Positions 55,074 through 64,000 of a stretch of DNA of 64,000 bases are shown in pieces (position 1 is the first letter of the stretch; every line of letters starts with the position of its first letter). The stretch comes from Exiguobacterium sp. RIT594 (GTDB taxonomy: Bacteria; Bacillota; Bacilli; Exiguobacteriales; Exiguobacteriaceae). Location: the NCBI RefSeq assembly GCF_003339585.1, contig NZ_QPKF01000001.1, positions 372,001-436,000 of the forward strand. Direction: 5' to 3'. Made by a program: the position numbers and the translations under genes. The notes under the pieces were generated by a model, which was not told where the DNA came from, ran no database searches, and saw nothing but the letters and a program-made list of their open reading frames with translations.

Positions 55074-56543
55074 TTATTTTTGCATTTGTTGTAAGAACGG
55101 TTGGATATCGACTTGTAACGCTTTTGATAATTTTTGACCAAGCGACTCATCCGCGCGGTAGAAGTTACAGATGGCAAGCAAGACGGTATTCTCATGGCGG
55201 ACTTGTTTTAAGTCATCCACTAAATTGTTCAGGAGGGCCATTTGTTCTTCTTCTGTCATGCGACGGTATACTTCACCGGCTTGACCGAAGTTGTTTGTTT
55301 TTTCGATTTCGAGACGACCGTGGATATCATCATACAACGGTTGATTTTCTTCCGTGTATTCCGGTGTCTGTTTCGGTTCATCCTGATAACGGTTTGGTTC
55401 ATAGTTGACCGGACTTGTTTGTTGTCCGACCGGCATCGCACCATCACGTTGATAGTTGTTAACTTGGGCGAACGGACAGTTGATCGGCAACTGTTGGTAG
55501 TTCGTTCCGATACGGTAACGTTGCGTATCTGAATACGAGAAGAGGCGTCCTTGAAGCAACTTATCTTCAGAAGGCAACATGCCTGGAATCAACACACCCG
55601 GGTTAAAGCCAACTGACTCTGTTTCAGCAAAATAGTTATCGACGTTTTTGTTTAAGACCATTGTACCGACATGTTGGAACGGGATGACATCTTCGAACCA
55701 ATCTTTTGTTGCATCGAGCGGATCAAAGTCAAAATTGTCGACATCTGACGGGTCAAGAACTTGGACGAACAGATCCCACTCTGGGAATTCTCCGTCTTCG
55801 ATTGCTTGGAACGTATCGTTTGAAGCATGATTGAAATCTTTTCCTTGAATTTCTGTCGCTTCGTCCGCCGTCAGGTTATGGACACCGACTTTCGGCACCC
55901 AACGCAATTTGACATAAACCGTATTTCCGTGTGCATTCACCCACTTAAAAGCATGGACGGATGAACCGCGCATTTTACGGTAGCTTGCCGGAATACCCTC
56001 ATCTGTAAAGAGGTGCATCAACATGTTTGTCGATTCCGGACGTAATGTCATGAAGTCCCAGTAGCGGTCCGGATCTTGAATATTCGTACGTGGATCCGGT
56101 TTTAGCGAGTGGACCATATCCGGGAACTTCATCGCATCGCGAATGAAGAAGACCGGTAAGTTATTACCGACGAAATCCCAGTTTCCTTCTTCTGTATAGA
56201 ACTTAACCGAGAAGCCGCGTGGATCGCGTAATGTTTCAGGAGAATGTGTGCCGTGAATAACGGTTGAGAAACGAGCGAATACAGGAACCTCCGTACCTTC
56301 GTTTTGAAGGAACGCAGCTTTTGTATACTTCTTCATCGAGTTTTTCACTGTGAAGACGCCATGTGCACCAAAACCGCGGGCGTGAACGACACGTTCCGGA
56401 ACACGTTCCCGGTCGAAGTGGGCCATTTTCTCAATCAGTTGATAGTCTTCGAGTAATGTTGGACCTCTGCGACCTGCCGTGCGCGAATTCTGATTGTCAC
56501 CGATTGGGACACCCTGATTTGTGGTTAATCGTTTTTCACTCAT
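55074..56543 (-). CDS. katA: Catalase, clade 3 monofunctional
   Basis: Haem catalase that splits hydrogen peroxide, 489 residues. Distal His54 lies in RVVHARGFGAHGVF, the conserved Asn region in VGNNLPVFFIRDAMKFPD, and the proximal haem Tyr in FSYSDTQRYRIGTNYQQLP. The short subunit is the small-subunit clade. GGGGGAG precedes the ATG. A PerR-like box lies 44 bases upstream. It separates thrS from infC. Confidence 0.96.
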   Translation of the reverse strand: MSEKRLTTNQGVPIGDNQNSRTAGRRGPTLLEDYQLIEKMAHFDRERVPERVVHARGFGAHGVFTVKNSMKKYTKAAFLQNEGTEVPVFARFSTVIHGTHSPETLRDPRGFSVKFYTEEGNWDFVGNNLPVFFIRDAMKFPDMVHSLKPDPRTNIQDPDRYWDFMTLRPESTNMLMHLFTDEGIPASYRKMRGSSVHAFKWVNAHGNTVYVKLRWVPKVGVHNLTADEATEIQGKDFNHASNDTFQAIEDGEFPEWDLFVQVLDPSDVDNFDFDPLDATKDWFEDVIPFQHVGTMVLNKNVDNYFAETESVGFNPGVLIPGMLPSEDKLLQGRLFSYSDTQRYRIGTNYQQLPINCPFAQVNNYQRDGAMPVGQQTSPVNYEPNRYQDEPKQTPEYTEENQPLYDDIHGRLEIEKTNNFGQAGEVYRRMTEEEQMALLNNLVDDLKQVRHENTVLLAICNFYRADESLGQKLSKALQVDIQPFLQQMQK

Positions 56544-56586
56544 TAAATAACTCCCCCTTATGTATAAGATTACATTGATTATAAAA

Positions 56587-56601
56587 CAATAATTATTCTA
56601 A
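56587..56601 (-). promoter_or_regulatory. PerR-like box before katA
   Basis: On the minus strand TTAGAATAATTATTG matches the Per box TTATAATNATTATAA at 11 of 14 specified positions. It lies upstream of a TATAAT -10 (56573-56578 region), where repression of katA would be expected. Confidence 0.6.
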
Positions 56602-56754
56602 ATAAAGAATAATGCTCTGCATATTCTGAAAACTTTTTCTGACTTTCTGTATTTACCCATGCGAACAAACTTAGAAACTTCTTGCTAAAACGAGACAGGA
56701 TTGCTATTATAATCAAGTATCTGAGCAACGTTCTAACTGAACAGATATAGCGGC

Positions 56755-56784
56755 TTGACATCGAGGGAAAACAAGTGCTATGAT
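56755..56784 (+). promoter_or_regulatory. Promoter of infC-rpmI-rplT
   Basis: Perfect TTGACA, 18 bases, TATGAT, about 210 bases before infC. Confidence 0.8.
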
Positions 56785-56789
56785 AGCAA

Positions 56790-56992
56790 AGTGAAATGAC
56801 AACAAAGCAGAAGCATCCCGCTTCTCACCACGTATAGCAATCTATGCTGGTCCATCATGATGATATGTGATAGTAGAGTGTTCTCTGACTATTGTATACT
56901 TTATGAGTGTGGGCGGGAAAAACTGCCGACGCTTTTTTTATAGCGTTTTATATCATTCATTTTTCGTGCTCTGCACGATGGAGGTGCTAACC
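56790..56992 (+). promoter_or_regulatory. L20-type leader with attenuator
   Basis: A leader of about 200 bases contains several imperfect stems and an intrinsic terminator at 56906-56939 (AGTGTGGGCGG/CTGCCGACGCT, loop GAAAAA, seven T) before the infC ribosome site. In B. subtilis L20 binds the equivalent leader and triggers attenuation. Together with the katA regulatory region it explains the 449-base gap. Confidence 0.85.
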
Positions 56993-57508
56993 ATTAGCAA
57001 AGATCTGTTAATCAATGAAGGCATTCGCGCTCGAGAAGTTCGTCTTATCGGAGCGGATGGTGCTCAACTTGGAGTCCAGTCGCGTACAGAAGCGTTACGT
57101 TTAGCTGAGGAAGCTGACCTTGACCTCGTCATGGTCGCACCACAAGCGACGCCGCCAGTATGTAAAATCATGGACTACGGTAAATACCGTTTTGAGTTAC
57201 AAAAAAAGGACAAAGAAACTCGGAAGAATCAGAAAGTGATTCAGATGAAAGAAGTCCGTCTCAGCCCGACAATCGAGGAGAATGACTTCCAAACGAAGTT
57301 CCGTAATGCGAAGAAATTCTTGGAGAATGGTAACAAAGTGAAAGCGAGCATTCGTTTCCGCGGACGTGCCATCACTCACTCAGAAATCGGTAGACGTGTC
57401 CTCGAACGTCTCGCTACAGAATTAAGCGAGTTCGGTGTCATTGAACAGAGACCGAAGATGGAAGGACGCAGCATGTTCCTAGTGCTTGCTCCAAAGAAAG
57501 AAGACTAA
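56993..57508 (+). CDS. infC: Translation initiation factor IF-3, ATT start
   Basis: Binds the 30S subunit and checks start codon pairing. 171 residues. Homology begins at [20 protein letters not shown], whose first codon is ATT, 9 bases after GGAGG. No ATG or GTG start with a ribosome site is available; a longer in-frame reading from 56867 runs through the terminator. AUU starts of infC are known from E. coli and Bacillus and permit IF-3 autoregulation. The N-domain, lysine-rich linker ([17 protein letters not shown]) and C-domain are complete. Confidence 0.95.
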   Translation: MSKDLLINEGIRAREVRLIGADGAQLGVQSRTEALRLAEEADLDLVMVAPQATPPVCKIMDYGKYRFELQKKDKETRKNQKVIQMKEVRLSPTIEENDFQTKFRNAKKFLENGNKVKASIRFRGRAITHSEIGRRVLERLATELSEFGVIEQRPKMEGRSMFLVLAPKKED

Positions 57509-57535
57509 TCGAATCGAAGTAGGAGGGAATCTCTC

Positions 57536-57730
57536 ATGCCTAAAATGAAATCGCACCGCGGTGCTTCTAAGCGTTTCAAACGTACTGCTTCTGGTAAATT
57601 GAAACGTGGTCGTGCTTACACAAGCCACTTATTCGGTAACAAATCAACTAAAGCGAAACGTAAATTACGTAAAGCTAGCATGGTATCATCGGGTGACTTT
57701 AAACGTATCCGTCACATGATCGCTAAGTAA
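57536..57730 (+). CDS. rpmI: 50S ribosomal protein L35
   Basis: 64 residues, strongly basic, complete: [20 protein letters not shown] at the N-terminus and RIRHMIAK at the end. It lies 27 bases after infC with GTAGGAGG upstream, the middle gene of infC-rpmI-rplT. Confidence 0.98.
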   Translation: MPKMKSHRGASKRFKRTASGKLKRGRAYTSHLFGNKSTKAKRKLRKASMVSSGDFKRIRHMIAK

Positions 57731-57767
57731 TTTACCCAATCGTACACAGATTTAGGAGGGAATTTAT

Positions 57768-58127
57768 ATGCCACGCGTAAAAGGCGGATATACGACTCGT
57801 CAACGTCGTAAAAAACAACTCAAATTAGCTAAGGGCTATTACGGCTCGAAACATACACTCTTCAAGGTTGCAAAACAGCAGGTCATGAAATCTCTCATGT
57901 ATGCTTACCGTGACCGTCGTCAAAAGAAACGTGACTTCCGTCGCCTCTGGATCACTCGGATCAATGCGGCTGCACGTATCAACGGTCTTTCTTACAGCCG
58001 CATGATGCATGGTCTTAAATTAGCAGGTATCGACGTTAACCGTAAGATGCTCGCTGACCTCGCAGTTACAGATGCAACTGCATTTGCTTCACTTGCTGAC
58101 ACAGCAAAAGCAAAATTGAACGCTTAA
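57768..58127 (+). CDS. rplT: 50S ribosomal protein L20
   Basis: 119 residues. N-terminal [20 protein letters not shown] extends into the rRNA; the globular part has [20 protein letters not shown]. It is needed early in 50S assembly and is the probable repressor that acts on the leader of this operon. TAGGAGGG precedes the ATG. Confidence 0.98.
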   Translation: MPRVKGGYTTRQRRKKQLKLAKGYYGSKHTLFKVAKQQVMKSLMYAYRDRRQKKRDFRRLWITRINAAARINGLSYSRMMHGLKLAGIDVNRKMLADLAVTDATAFASLADTAKAKLNA

Positions 58128-58138
58128 GTTCTACAATT

Positions 58139-58171
58139 CGTCGGGGAATTTAATTCTCCGGCGTTTTTTTT
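58139..58171 (+). terminator. Terminator of infC-rpmI-rplT
   Basis: CGTCGGGGAATT/AATTCTCCGGCG stem followed by eight T. Confidence 0.88.
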
Positions 58172-58243
58172 GGATTCATGGTAAAATAAAAAAGCGCATT
58201 TTATGGGCTGAGGCAATTTTTTTAGATTAAAAGGAGAATTAAG

Positions 58244-58726
58244 ATGGACTGGTTGACACTTTTTGAAATGCAGGAACAATTGGATAAACGGATTCAGTCA
58301 GAACATAATTTGACGGGAAATCAATTTGATGAACGTTTGCTGGCGCTATTAGTGGAGCTTGGTGAGCTTGCGAATGAAACGCGTTGTTTTAAATTCTGGT
58401 CGACAAAAGGACCATCGGCTCAAGTCACGATTCTCGAAGAGTATGTGGATGGTGTCCATTTTCTACTTTCTTTAGGACTCTCTTTAGATTATCGTAAAAA
58501 CGAATTTGTCGAAGGTGATTATTACCTGACGGCGACAGACGCGTTTTTAGATGTCTATAATAAGACAAACGTGTTTGCGATTTCACGGACAGAACAAAGT
58601 TATGATGTTCTGATTGGTGCTTATCTCGCATTAGGTGCTACACTTGGATTTACACAAGAAATGATTTTCAAAGCTTATGTCGCAAAAAACGAGGCGAATC
58701 ACGTTCGCCAAGACAACGGTTACTGA
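58244..58726 (+). CDS. All-alpha dUTP diphosphatase
   Basis: 160-residue helical enzyme of the MazG/dUTPase superfamily hydrolysing dUTP to dUMP. The metal motif E-x2-E is in LVELGELANETRCFKFWS (about residues 38-55), with the second acidic pair in LEEYVDGVHFLLSLG. FKFWS with its aromatic residues is typical of the dimeric dUTPase group. AAAAGGAG precedes the ATG. It starts a probable dut-ysdC-ysgA unit (12- and 3-base gaps). Confidence 0.88.
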   Translation: MDWLTLFEMQEQLDKRIQSEHNLTGNQFDERLLALLVELGELANETRCFKFWSTKGPSAQVTILEEYVDGVHFLLSLGLSLDYRKNEFVEGDYYLTATDAFLDVYNKTNVFAISRTEQSYDVLIGAYLALGATLGFTQEMIFKAYVAKNEANHVRQDNGY

Positions 58727-58738
58727 GGAGGAAATCAG

Positions 58739-59821
58739 ATGAATGAACAATTACATATGCTGAAACGTCTTACGGATGCAACGGGTGTTCCCGGAAATGA
58801 GAAAGAAGTACGTCAATTAATGCGCGAATATCTCGAACCGCATGCAGAAAACTTCCATCAAGATGGATTGGGCAGTTTGTTTGCCGAACGTCAAGGAGCG
58901 GGAGAAGATGCACCGCGGATTTTGATTGCCGGGCATATGGACGAGGTCGGATTCATGGTCACGAAGATTGATGAAAAAGGATTCCTACGCTTCCAACCAC
59001 TCGGTGGATGGTGGGGTCAGGTTCTTCTTGCACAGCGTATGAATATTGTCACGTCATCTGGCGAAGTCATTCCAGGTGTGATTGGTGCGAAACCACCTCA
59101 TGTTTTACCACCGGAAGCGCGCAATAAACCAGTCGATATCAAAGATATGTTCATCGATATCGGGGCTACTTCGAAAGAAGAAGTCGAGGGTTGGGGAATC
59201 CGACCGGGAGATACGGTTGTTCCGCATTGCGAATTTACTGTGATGAAAAATGAAAATTTCTTAATGGCAAAAGCGTGGGATAACCGTGTGGGTTGCGCCA
59301 TTGCAATCGAAGCGATCAAACGCTTAAAAGAAGAGGGACATCCAAATACGATTTTTGCCGGTGCTACCGTGCAGGAAGAAGTCGGCTTACGTGGTGCCCA
59401 AACGATTGCAAATCTGCTTCGGCCGACGATTGCGTTTGCAGTCGATACAGGAATTCCTGGCGACACACCGGGTATGACGGACCGTGAAGCGTTGTCGAAA
59501 CTCGGAGAAGGCGTTCAAGTCATCCTGTTTGATGCCACAATGATTGCACACCGTGGATTGATTGATTTTGTCACAACTGTTGCTAAAGAAGAAAACATTA
59601 AATATCAATTGGATCTGACACCGGGTGGTGGAACAGATGCAGCGAAATTCCATCTGTCGCATACAGGTGTTCCTTCACTTGCACTGACTGTTCCGATCCG
59701 CTACCTGCATACAAATGTTTCAATCATGCATAAAGCAGATTTTGAAGCAGCCGTCGACTTGATCGTCGCGGTCACAAAACGTTTAGATGCAGAGACGGTC
59801 CAAGCGATTTACGAGGGGTAA
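58739..59821 (+). CDS. ysdC: M42-family aminopeptidase YsdC
   Basis: 360-residue TET-type dinuclear metallopeptidase acting on peptides. Metal and catalytic residues: His and Asp in IAGHMDEVGFMV, Asp in KAWDNRVGCAIAIE, the Glu pair in ATVQEEVGLRGAQ, Asp in FAVDTGIPGDTPG, and the C-terminal His in RYLHTNVSIMH. GAGGAGGA precedes the ATG. B. subtilis ysdC also lies just after rplT. Confidence 0.94.
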   Translation: MNEQLHMLKRLTDATGVPGNEKEVRQLMREYLEPHAENFHQDGLGSLFAERQGAGEDAPRILIAGHMDEVGFMVTKIDEKGFLRFQPLGGWWGQVLLAQRMNIVTSSGEVIPGVIGAKPPHVLPPEARNKPVDIKDMFIDIGATSKEEVEGWGIRPGDTVVPHCEFTVMKNENFLMAKAWDNRVGCAIAIEAIKRLKEEGHPNTIFAGATVQEEVGLRGAQTIANLLRPTIAFAVDTGIPGDTPGMTDREALSKLGEGVQVILFDATMIAHRGLIDFVTTVAKEENIKYQLDLTPGGGTDAAKFHLSHTGVPSLALTVPIRYLHTNVSIMHKADFEAAVDLIVAVTKRLDAETVQAIYEG

Positions 59822-59824
59822 ACT

Positions 59825-60580
59825 ATGAAACACATTTCATCCGCAAAAAACGAAATCGTTAAACAATGGAAAAAATTACTGACTAAAAAAGGACGTCTGC
59901 AAACAAAACGTTTTCTGATTGAAGGGGAACATTTAGTCGAAGAAGCCGTTCGTGCCGGAATCATTAAAGAGTTAATCGTGCGCGAAGATGTCCAAGTACC
60001 GGGTTCGTGGAAAAAGAATGCCGCTGATTTGATCACGATTGATGAATCTGTCGCAAAAGTACTTTCTGAAACAGAAACGACACAAGGGATTTTTGCTGTC
60101 TGTGAGATGAAACAGCAGACTGAACGCTTGGAACGCGGCCGTTATCTTTTACTCGACCGTCTTCAGGATCCGGGTAATGTCGGTACAATGATTCGGACAG
60201 CAGATGCTGCCGGATTCGATGGAGTGATCATCGGACACGGAACGGTTGATGTCTACAACAGTAAAGTCCTCCGGGCGACACAAGGATCCATCTTCCACTT
60301 ACCGGTCATCATGATGTCACTTGAAGAAGCCGTTCAAGACTTACACGAACTGGGTGTCTTCATTTTAGGGACTGACTTACGTGGAGCTCAACCATACACG
60401 GATGTCGAGAACCTGGGTGCCATCGGATTGATTATCGGAAACGAAGCGCAAGGTGTGGCTCCAGAACTGCTTAATCAGTGTGATGGTCGGGCATACATCC
60501 CGATTCGCGGAAAAGCAGAGTCCTTAAATGCAGCAGTTGCCGCGGGTATTTTACTGTATCATTTTGCTCCGGCCGATTGA
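59825..60580 (+). CDS. ysgA: TrmH-family RNA methyltransferase YsgA
   Basis: 251-residue SPOUT methyltransferase, probably acting on rRNA. An N-terminal substrate-binding domain (about 1-90: KTKRFLIEGEHLVEEAV-type region) precedes the knotted catalytic domain with LQDPGNVGTMIRTADAAGFDG, LIIGNEAQGVAPELL and PIRGKAESLNAAVAAGILLY (motifs 1-3). It begins 3 bases after the ysdC stop, coupled to it. The target nucleotide is unknown. Confidence 0.93.
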   Translation: MKHISSAKNEIVKQWKKLLTKKGRLQTKRFLIEGEHLVEEAVRAGIIKELIVREDVQVPGSWKKNAADLITIDESVAKVLSETETTQGIFAVCEMKQQTERLERGRYLLLDRLQDPGNVGTMIRTADAAGFDGVIIGHGTVDVYNSKVLRATQGSIFHLPVIMMSLEEAVQDLHELGVFILGTDLRGAQPYTDVENLGAIGLIIGNEAQGVAPELLNQCDGRAYIPIRGKAESLNAAVAAGILLYHFAPAD

Positions 60581-60605
60581 ATCCGGGGAACGTTCATGCT
60601 AAAGT
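60577..60605 (+). promoter_or_regulatory. Candidate promoter of pheST
   Basis: TTGAAT, 17 bases, TAAAGT, overlapping the ysgA stop codon and just before the T-box leader. Confidence 0.45.
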
Positions 60606-60611
60606 GAATTA

Positions 60612-60868
60612 CAGCATCATATTTACCTAGACAACGATGGAACAGAGTAGGTTAGAAAACGATTCGATCAGGGAGAGGAAGCCTTAGACTGGGAGCTTCT
60701 TTACGAGTCTGCTAGCTGAATTCACTCCGGAGTCGCACGAGAGATCGTGACGGGAGGCGCCCGTTACCGCGCCACTTGAGGACTTGAGAAATTCAGGTCG
60801 AACAAGGGTGGTACCACGATTAAATTGAGTCGTCCCTTCGGCATTTTGCCGGAGGGACGACTTTTTTA
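60612..60868 (+). promoter_or_regulatory. T-box leader, phenylalanine type
   Basis: T-box AAGGGTGGTACCACGA at 60804-60819. Terminator stem GTCGTCCCTTCGGC/GCCGGAGGGACGAC (60829-60862) followed by six T. The candidate specifier TTC (Phe) is at 60721-60723 in the GAATTCACTCC loop. It controls pheST and fills the 309-base gap. Confidence 0.94.
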
Positions 60869-60889
60869 TTTGGAAAAGGAGTGAGGAAT

Positions 60890-61912
60890 ATGCGTGAACA
60901 ATTAGAAGCATTACGTGATGAAGCGCTGCAACTGGTCAAACAGGCAAGTACACAAAAAGAATTAAACGATGTCCGGGTGAAATATCTTGGTAAAAAGGGA
61001 CCGATTACAGAAGTTCTCCGGGGAATGGGAAAACTTTCGGCAGAAGAACGACCGGTCGTTGGAGAAATCGCGAATGCCGTCCGCGGTGTGATTCAAACAG
61101 AACTCGAACAACGCCTTGTCGATGTTAAACAACAGGAAATGGATGCGAAATTAGCACTCGAAGCGATTGATGTAACACTTCCGGGTCGTCCGAAACAGGT
61201 CGGACAAGCACATTTACTGCAACAAGTGACGGATGAAATCGAAGATATCTTCGTCGGACTTGGTTATACGATTGCTGAAGGTCCGGAAGTCGAGCAGGAC
61301 TTGTTCAACTTCGAGATGTTGAATTTGCCGAAAGATCATCCGGCCCGTGATATGCAGGATTCGTTTTACATTACGGACGAAATCTTGATGCGGACGCATA
61401 CGTCACCGGTTCAAGCACGGACGATGCTCGCTTCAAAAGGAGAACCGATCCGGATTCTTTGTCCCGGAAAAGTCTATCGCCGGGATGAAGATGATGCGAC
61501 GCACTCGCACCAATTCATGCAAGTCGAAGGTTTGGTCGTCGGCGAAGAGATTTCAATGGCAGACTTAAAAGGAACACTTGAAGCATTCGTTAAACAAATG
61601 TTCGGTGAAGCACGTGAAATTCGTTTACGTCCAAGCTTCTTCCCGTTCACTGAACCATCGGTCGAAGTCGATGTGTCCTGTTTTAAATGTGGCGGTAAAG
61701 GCTGCAACATCTGTAAACAGACAGGCTGGATTGAAATTTTAGGAGCAGGTATGGTTCATCCGCACGTGCTTGAAATGGCGGAATATGACAGTACGAAAAT
61801 GTCTGGCTTCGCCTTCGGAATGGGGATTGAACGAATCGCCATGTTGAAATATGGTGTTGATGATATTCGCCACTTCTATACGAATGACGTTCGCTTCAGC
61901 GAACAGTTTTAA
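60890..61912 (+). CDS. pheS: Phenylalanyl-tRNA synthetase alpha subunit
   Basis: Catalytic subunit of the alpha2-beta2 enzyme, 340 residues from the ATG at 60890 (AAAAGGAG upstream; a GTG at 60881 is less well placed). An N-terminal coiled coil (about 1-85) binds tRNA. Class II motifs: RDMQDSFYI, motif 2 [21 protein letters not shown], and motif 3 [15 protein letters not shown] zinc-like cluster [16 protein letters not shown] is present at about 265-280. It is followed by pheT at 12 bases. Confidence 0.97.
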   Translation: MREQLEALRDEALQLVKQASTQKELNDVRVKYLGKKGPITEVLRGMGKLSAEERPVVGEIANAVRGVIQTELEQRLVDVKQQEMDAKLALEAIDVTLPGRPKQVGQAHLLQQVTDEIEDIFVGLGYTIAEGPEVEQDLFNFEMLNLPKDHPARDMQDSFYITDEILMRTHTSPVQARTMLASKGEPIRILCPGKVYRRDEDDATHSHQFMQVEGLVVGEEISMADLKGTLEAFVKQMFGEAREIRLRPSFFPFTEPSVEVDVSCFKCGGKGCNICKQTGWIEILGAGMVHPHVLEMAEYDSTKMSGFAFGMGIERIAMLKYGVDDIRHFYTNDVRFSEQF

Positions 61913-61924
61913 GGGGGAAAACAG

Positions 61925-64000
61925 ATGTTAGTCTCAAAACAATGGTTACAGGAATTTGTTGATGTTCGTCAGAAGACAGGTCAGGAATTAGCTGACTTGA
62001 TTACGAAAAGCGGGATTGAAGTCGAATCTGTCGAGGTGCGGGATGCTGACTTAAGTAATATCGTTGTTGGCCGTGTTCTGACGAAAGAAAAACACCCGGA
62101 AGCCGATAAATTAAACGTCACGACGGTCGATATCGGGCAAGAAGAGCCGGTTCAAATCGTTTGTGGTGCACCGAACGTCGATGCCGGACAAGATGTCATC
62201 GTCGCCCGTGTCGGAGCCCGTCTGCCTGGCATTAAAATCAAACGTGCTAAACTGCGTGGTGTTGTTTCAGAAGGAATGATTTGTTCGCTTGAAGAACTTG
62301 GATTTGAGAAAAAGTATATCCGTGAAGATGAACAGGATGGTATTCATACATTCCGTGAACACGTGACACCAGGGCAGGATGTCCTTGAATTACTTGGTCT
62401 GCATGATGAGGTATTGGAACTCGGATTGACGCCGAACCGTTCGGATTGTTTGAGTATGTACGGCGTGGCACACGAAGTCGCCGGAATCTTGAATTCGACA
62501 CCTGTCTTCCCGAACGTGGAAGTACCAGAAGGAACGGCATCGACTGAAGTAACCGTTCAACTGGATTCGGAAGCCTGTACGTTTTATGCGGCCCGGGAAA
62601 TTCGTGATATTACAATCGGTGAATCGCCATTATGGCTAAAAAACCGTCTGATCGCGAATGGAATCCGTCCCATTAACAATGTCGTTGATATCACGAACTT
62701 CGTCTTACTGGAGACGGGACAACCGTTGCATGCTTTTGATGCAAAAAAATTAGGACAACAAATCATCGTGCGCCAAGCAAAAGCCGATGAAACATTCCAG
62801 ACATTAGATGAAGTTGAACGGACACTTGATCCGTCAATGCTCGTCATTACAGACGGCGAACGTCCGGTAGCACTTGCCGGTGTCATGGGGGGAGCGAACA
62901 CGGAAGTTGATACAACGACGACTTCGATTATCCTCGAATCTGCTTACTTTGCACCGGCATCCGTACGGAAAACAAGCCGCGTGTTAGGTCTTCGTTCTGA
63001 TTCGAGCTCGCGTTTTGAGAAAGGTGTCGACCCGCGTCGTGTCATGTTGGCACTTGATCGGGCTGCAATGCTGATTGCGGAACTTGCAGGAGGCACGGTA
63101 TTATCCGGAACAGCCCAAGCCGGTACACTTCAACTGGAGGATCATCTGATTGAAGGCAGTGTCTCGTATATTAACCACCGTCTTGGTATGGAGATCGAAG
63201 GAACTGTCATGAAAGATTTGCTCGAACGTCTTGGTCTTGAAGTCGAGTTGTCAGCAGATGCATTGACAGTCAGTGTACCGACACGTCGGCAAGATTTAAT
63301 GATTCCGGCTGATTTAGCGGAAGAGGTCGCCCGTCTTTACGGATATGATGCGTTGACGTCAAGCCTACCACGGGAAGCGAGTCGCGGTTTCTTACCTAAA
63401 CGTAACCAGCACCGCCGTAAAATCCGTCACCTTCTTCAAGGCGCAGGTCTTTCACAAGCCATCACGTACTCCTTGACGAGTGAGCAACGCGCGATGCAAT
63501 TCAATGAACAACAGGATTTGCATCCGGTTAAATTAGCGATGCCGATCAGCGAAGCCCGTTCGACACTCCGGACCTCGTTGATTCCGGGGTTGCTTGAAGT
63601 CGCACAACACAATGCGGCGCGACAACATGCAGACCTTGCCTACTATGAACTCGGAAGTGTTTATCTGCAACGTGATGCTTCGCTTGAAACCTTGCCGCTC
63701 GAACACGAAATGGTGGCAGGTATCATGGTGGGGCTGGCAGAGCAACACCGTGTGCACGGGACGCATGTCAAAGCAGATTTCTTCGTCATGAAAGGAATCG
63801 TCGAGACGCTCGCCGAGGCACTCGATGTCTCCTTAACGTATGAAGCTGCAGCCATGCAATCGATGCACCCGGGCCGGACGGCACGGATCTTCCTTGACGG
63901 TGAAGCAATTGGATTTGTCGGACAAGTTCATCCTGGATTATCGAAAGAAGAATACGGTCTGAAGGAAGTATATGTCTTCGAACTCGATGTGATGGCATTG
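61925..64000 (+). CDS. pheT: Phenylalanyl-tRNA synthetase beta subunit (3' end cut by window)
   Basis: 692 codons are present; the full protein is about 800. It has the N-terminal SLVSKQWLQEFVDV-like start, an EMAP/tRNA-binding domain (about 40-155: KEKHPEADKLNVTTVDIG, IVCGAPNVDAGQ), B3/B4 editing domain (about 210-400: GLTPNRSDCLSMYG, NNVVDITNFVLLETGQPLHAFD), B5 (about 405-480) and the catalytic-like core. The ferredoxin-fold anticodon-binding (FDX-ACB) domain lies beyond the right edge. AAGGGGGA precedes the ATG. Confidence 0.96.
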   Translation, partial: MLVSKQWLQEFVDVRQKTGQELADLITKSGIEVESVEVRDADLSNIVVGRVLTKEKHPEADKLNVTTVDIGQEEPVQIVCGAPNVDAGQDVIVARVGARLPGIKIKRAKLRGVVSEGMICSLEELGFEKKYIREDEQDGIHTFREHVTPGQDVLELLGLHDEVLELGLTPNRSDCLSMYGVAHEVAGILNSTPVFPNVEVPEGTASTEVTVQLDSEACTFYAAREIRDITIGESPLWLKNRLIANGIRPINNVVDITNFVLLETGQPLHAFDAKKLGQQIIVRQAKADETFQTLDEVERTLDPSMLVITDGERPVALAGVMGGANTEVDTTTTSIILESAYFAPASVRKTSRVLGLRSDSSSRFEKGVDPRRVMLALDRAAMLIAELAGGTVLSGTAQAGTLQLEDHLIEGSVSYINHRLGMEIEGTVMKDLLERLGLEVELSADALTVSVPTRRQDLMIPADLAEEVARLYGYDALTSSLPREASRGFLPKRNQHRRKIRHLLQGAGLSQAITYSLTSEQRAMQFNEQQDLHPVKLAMPISEARSTLRTSLIPGLLEVAQHNAARQHADLAYYELGSVYLQRDASLETLPLEHEMVAGIMVGLAEQHRVHGTHVKADFFVMKGIVETLAEALDVSLTYEAAAMQSMHPGRTARIFLDGEAIGFVGQVHPGLSKEEYGLKEVYVFELDVMAL

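Noticed and set aside
56867-56992. N-terminal extension of infC
   Set aside because: It would translate through the leader terminator, has no homology to IF-3 and lacks a ribosome site; the ATT start fits all evidence.

Overview
The window reads as chromosome from a low-to-mid GC member of the Bacillales. Gene order follows the Bacillus subtilis acsA-to-pheST region closely: acuCBA/acsA, tyrS, rpsD, ytsP, ezrA, tpx-ytxK-ackA, ytoI-ytpI-nrnA-dnaE, accDA-pfkA-pyk-ytwI-citZ-icd-mdh, phoPR-polA-mutM-coaE-gapB-speD-nrdR-dnaB-dnaI-thrS, infC-rpmI-rplT-ysdC-ysgA-pheST. The sporulation genes ytrH and ytrI, which sit between nrnA and dnaE in B. subtilis, are absent; a 64-residue orphan fills the gap. 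Together with the protein sequences this points to a non-sporulating relative, most likely Exiguobacterium (inference; no 16S or database search was possible).

Layout. Positions 1-4222 hold acetate activation and its acetyl-lysine control (acuCBA divergent from acsA). Positions 4355-14168 hold a class A penicillin-binding protein with a tandem-repeat tail, tyrS behind a T-box, bioY under a BirA box, rpsD with a structured leader, a free-methionine sulfoxide reductase, ezrA and a YtcJ-type amidohydrolase. Positions 14203-24708 hold nadK, tpx, ytxK, ackA, a secreted 3D-domain protein, a universal stress protein, an unusual SDR protein, pepQ, ytoI, ytpI, nrnA and the small orphan. Positions 24864-37561 are a central-carbon and lipid block: dnaE, a GntR regulator with its own operator, accDA, pfkA, pyk, ytwI, citZ, icd, mdh. 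An alcohol dehydrogenase and a YuiD-type protein then separate mdh from phoPR. Positions 39597-51464 run phoPR-polA-mutM-coaE, gapB, speD, a conserved hypothetical, nrdR and dnaB-dnaI. The last part is the classic thrS...infC-rpmI-rplT...pheST translation cluster, interrupted by a secreted beta-helix protein and a catalase, then by dut, ysdC and ysgA. acuC (left) and pheT (right) run off the window.

How the genes work together. AcsA, AckA, AccDA, CitZ, Icd, Mdh, PfkA, Pyk and GapB surround the acetyl-CoA/pyruvate node, and cre-like CcpA sites are visible at acsA (inside the gene), citZ and gapB. AcuA and AcuC set AcsA activity by lysine acetylation. Three aminoacyl-tRNA synthetase units (tyrS, thrS, pheST) are controlled by T-box leaders; rpsD and infC-rpmI-rplT have leaders of the ribosomal-protein autoregulation type.

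I found no tRNA or rRNA gene, CRISPR array, insertion sequence, prophage or defence island. No wholly new multi-gene system is evident. The best leads are: an undescribed-looking structured leader before speD; a perfect 15-bp palindrome over the start region of the GntR-accDA unit; an SDR protein with Phe in place of the catalytic Tyr; an AccD zinc finger with one residue deleted; an identical-format 13-bp palindrome before nadK and dnaE; and the repeat-tailed penicillin-binding protein.
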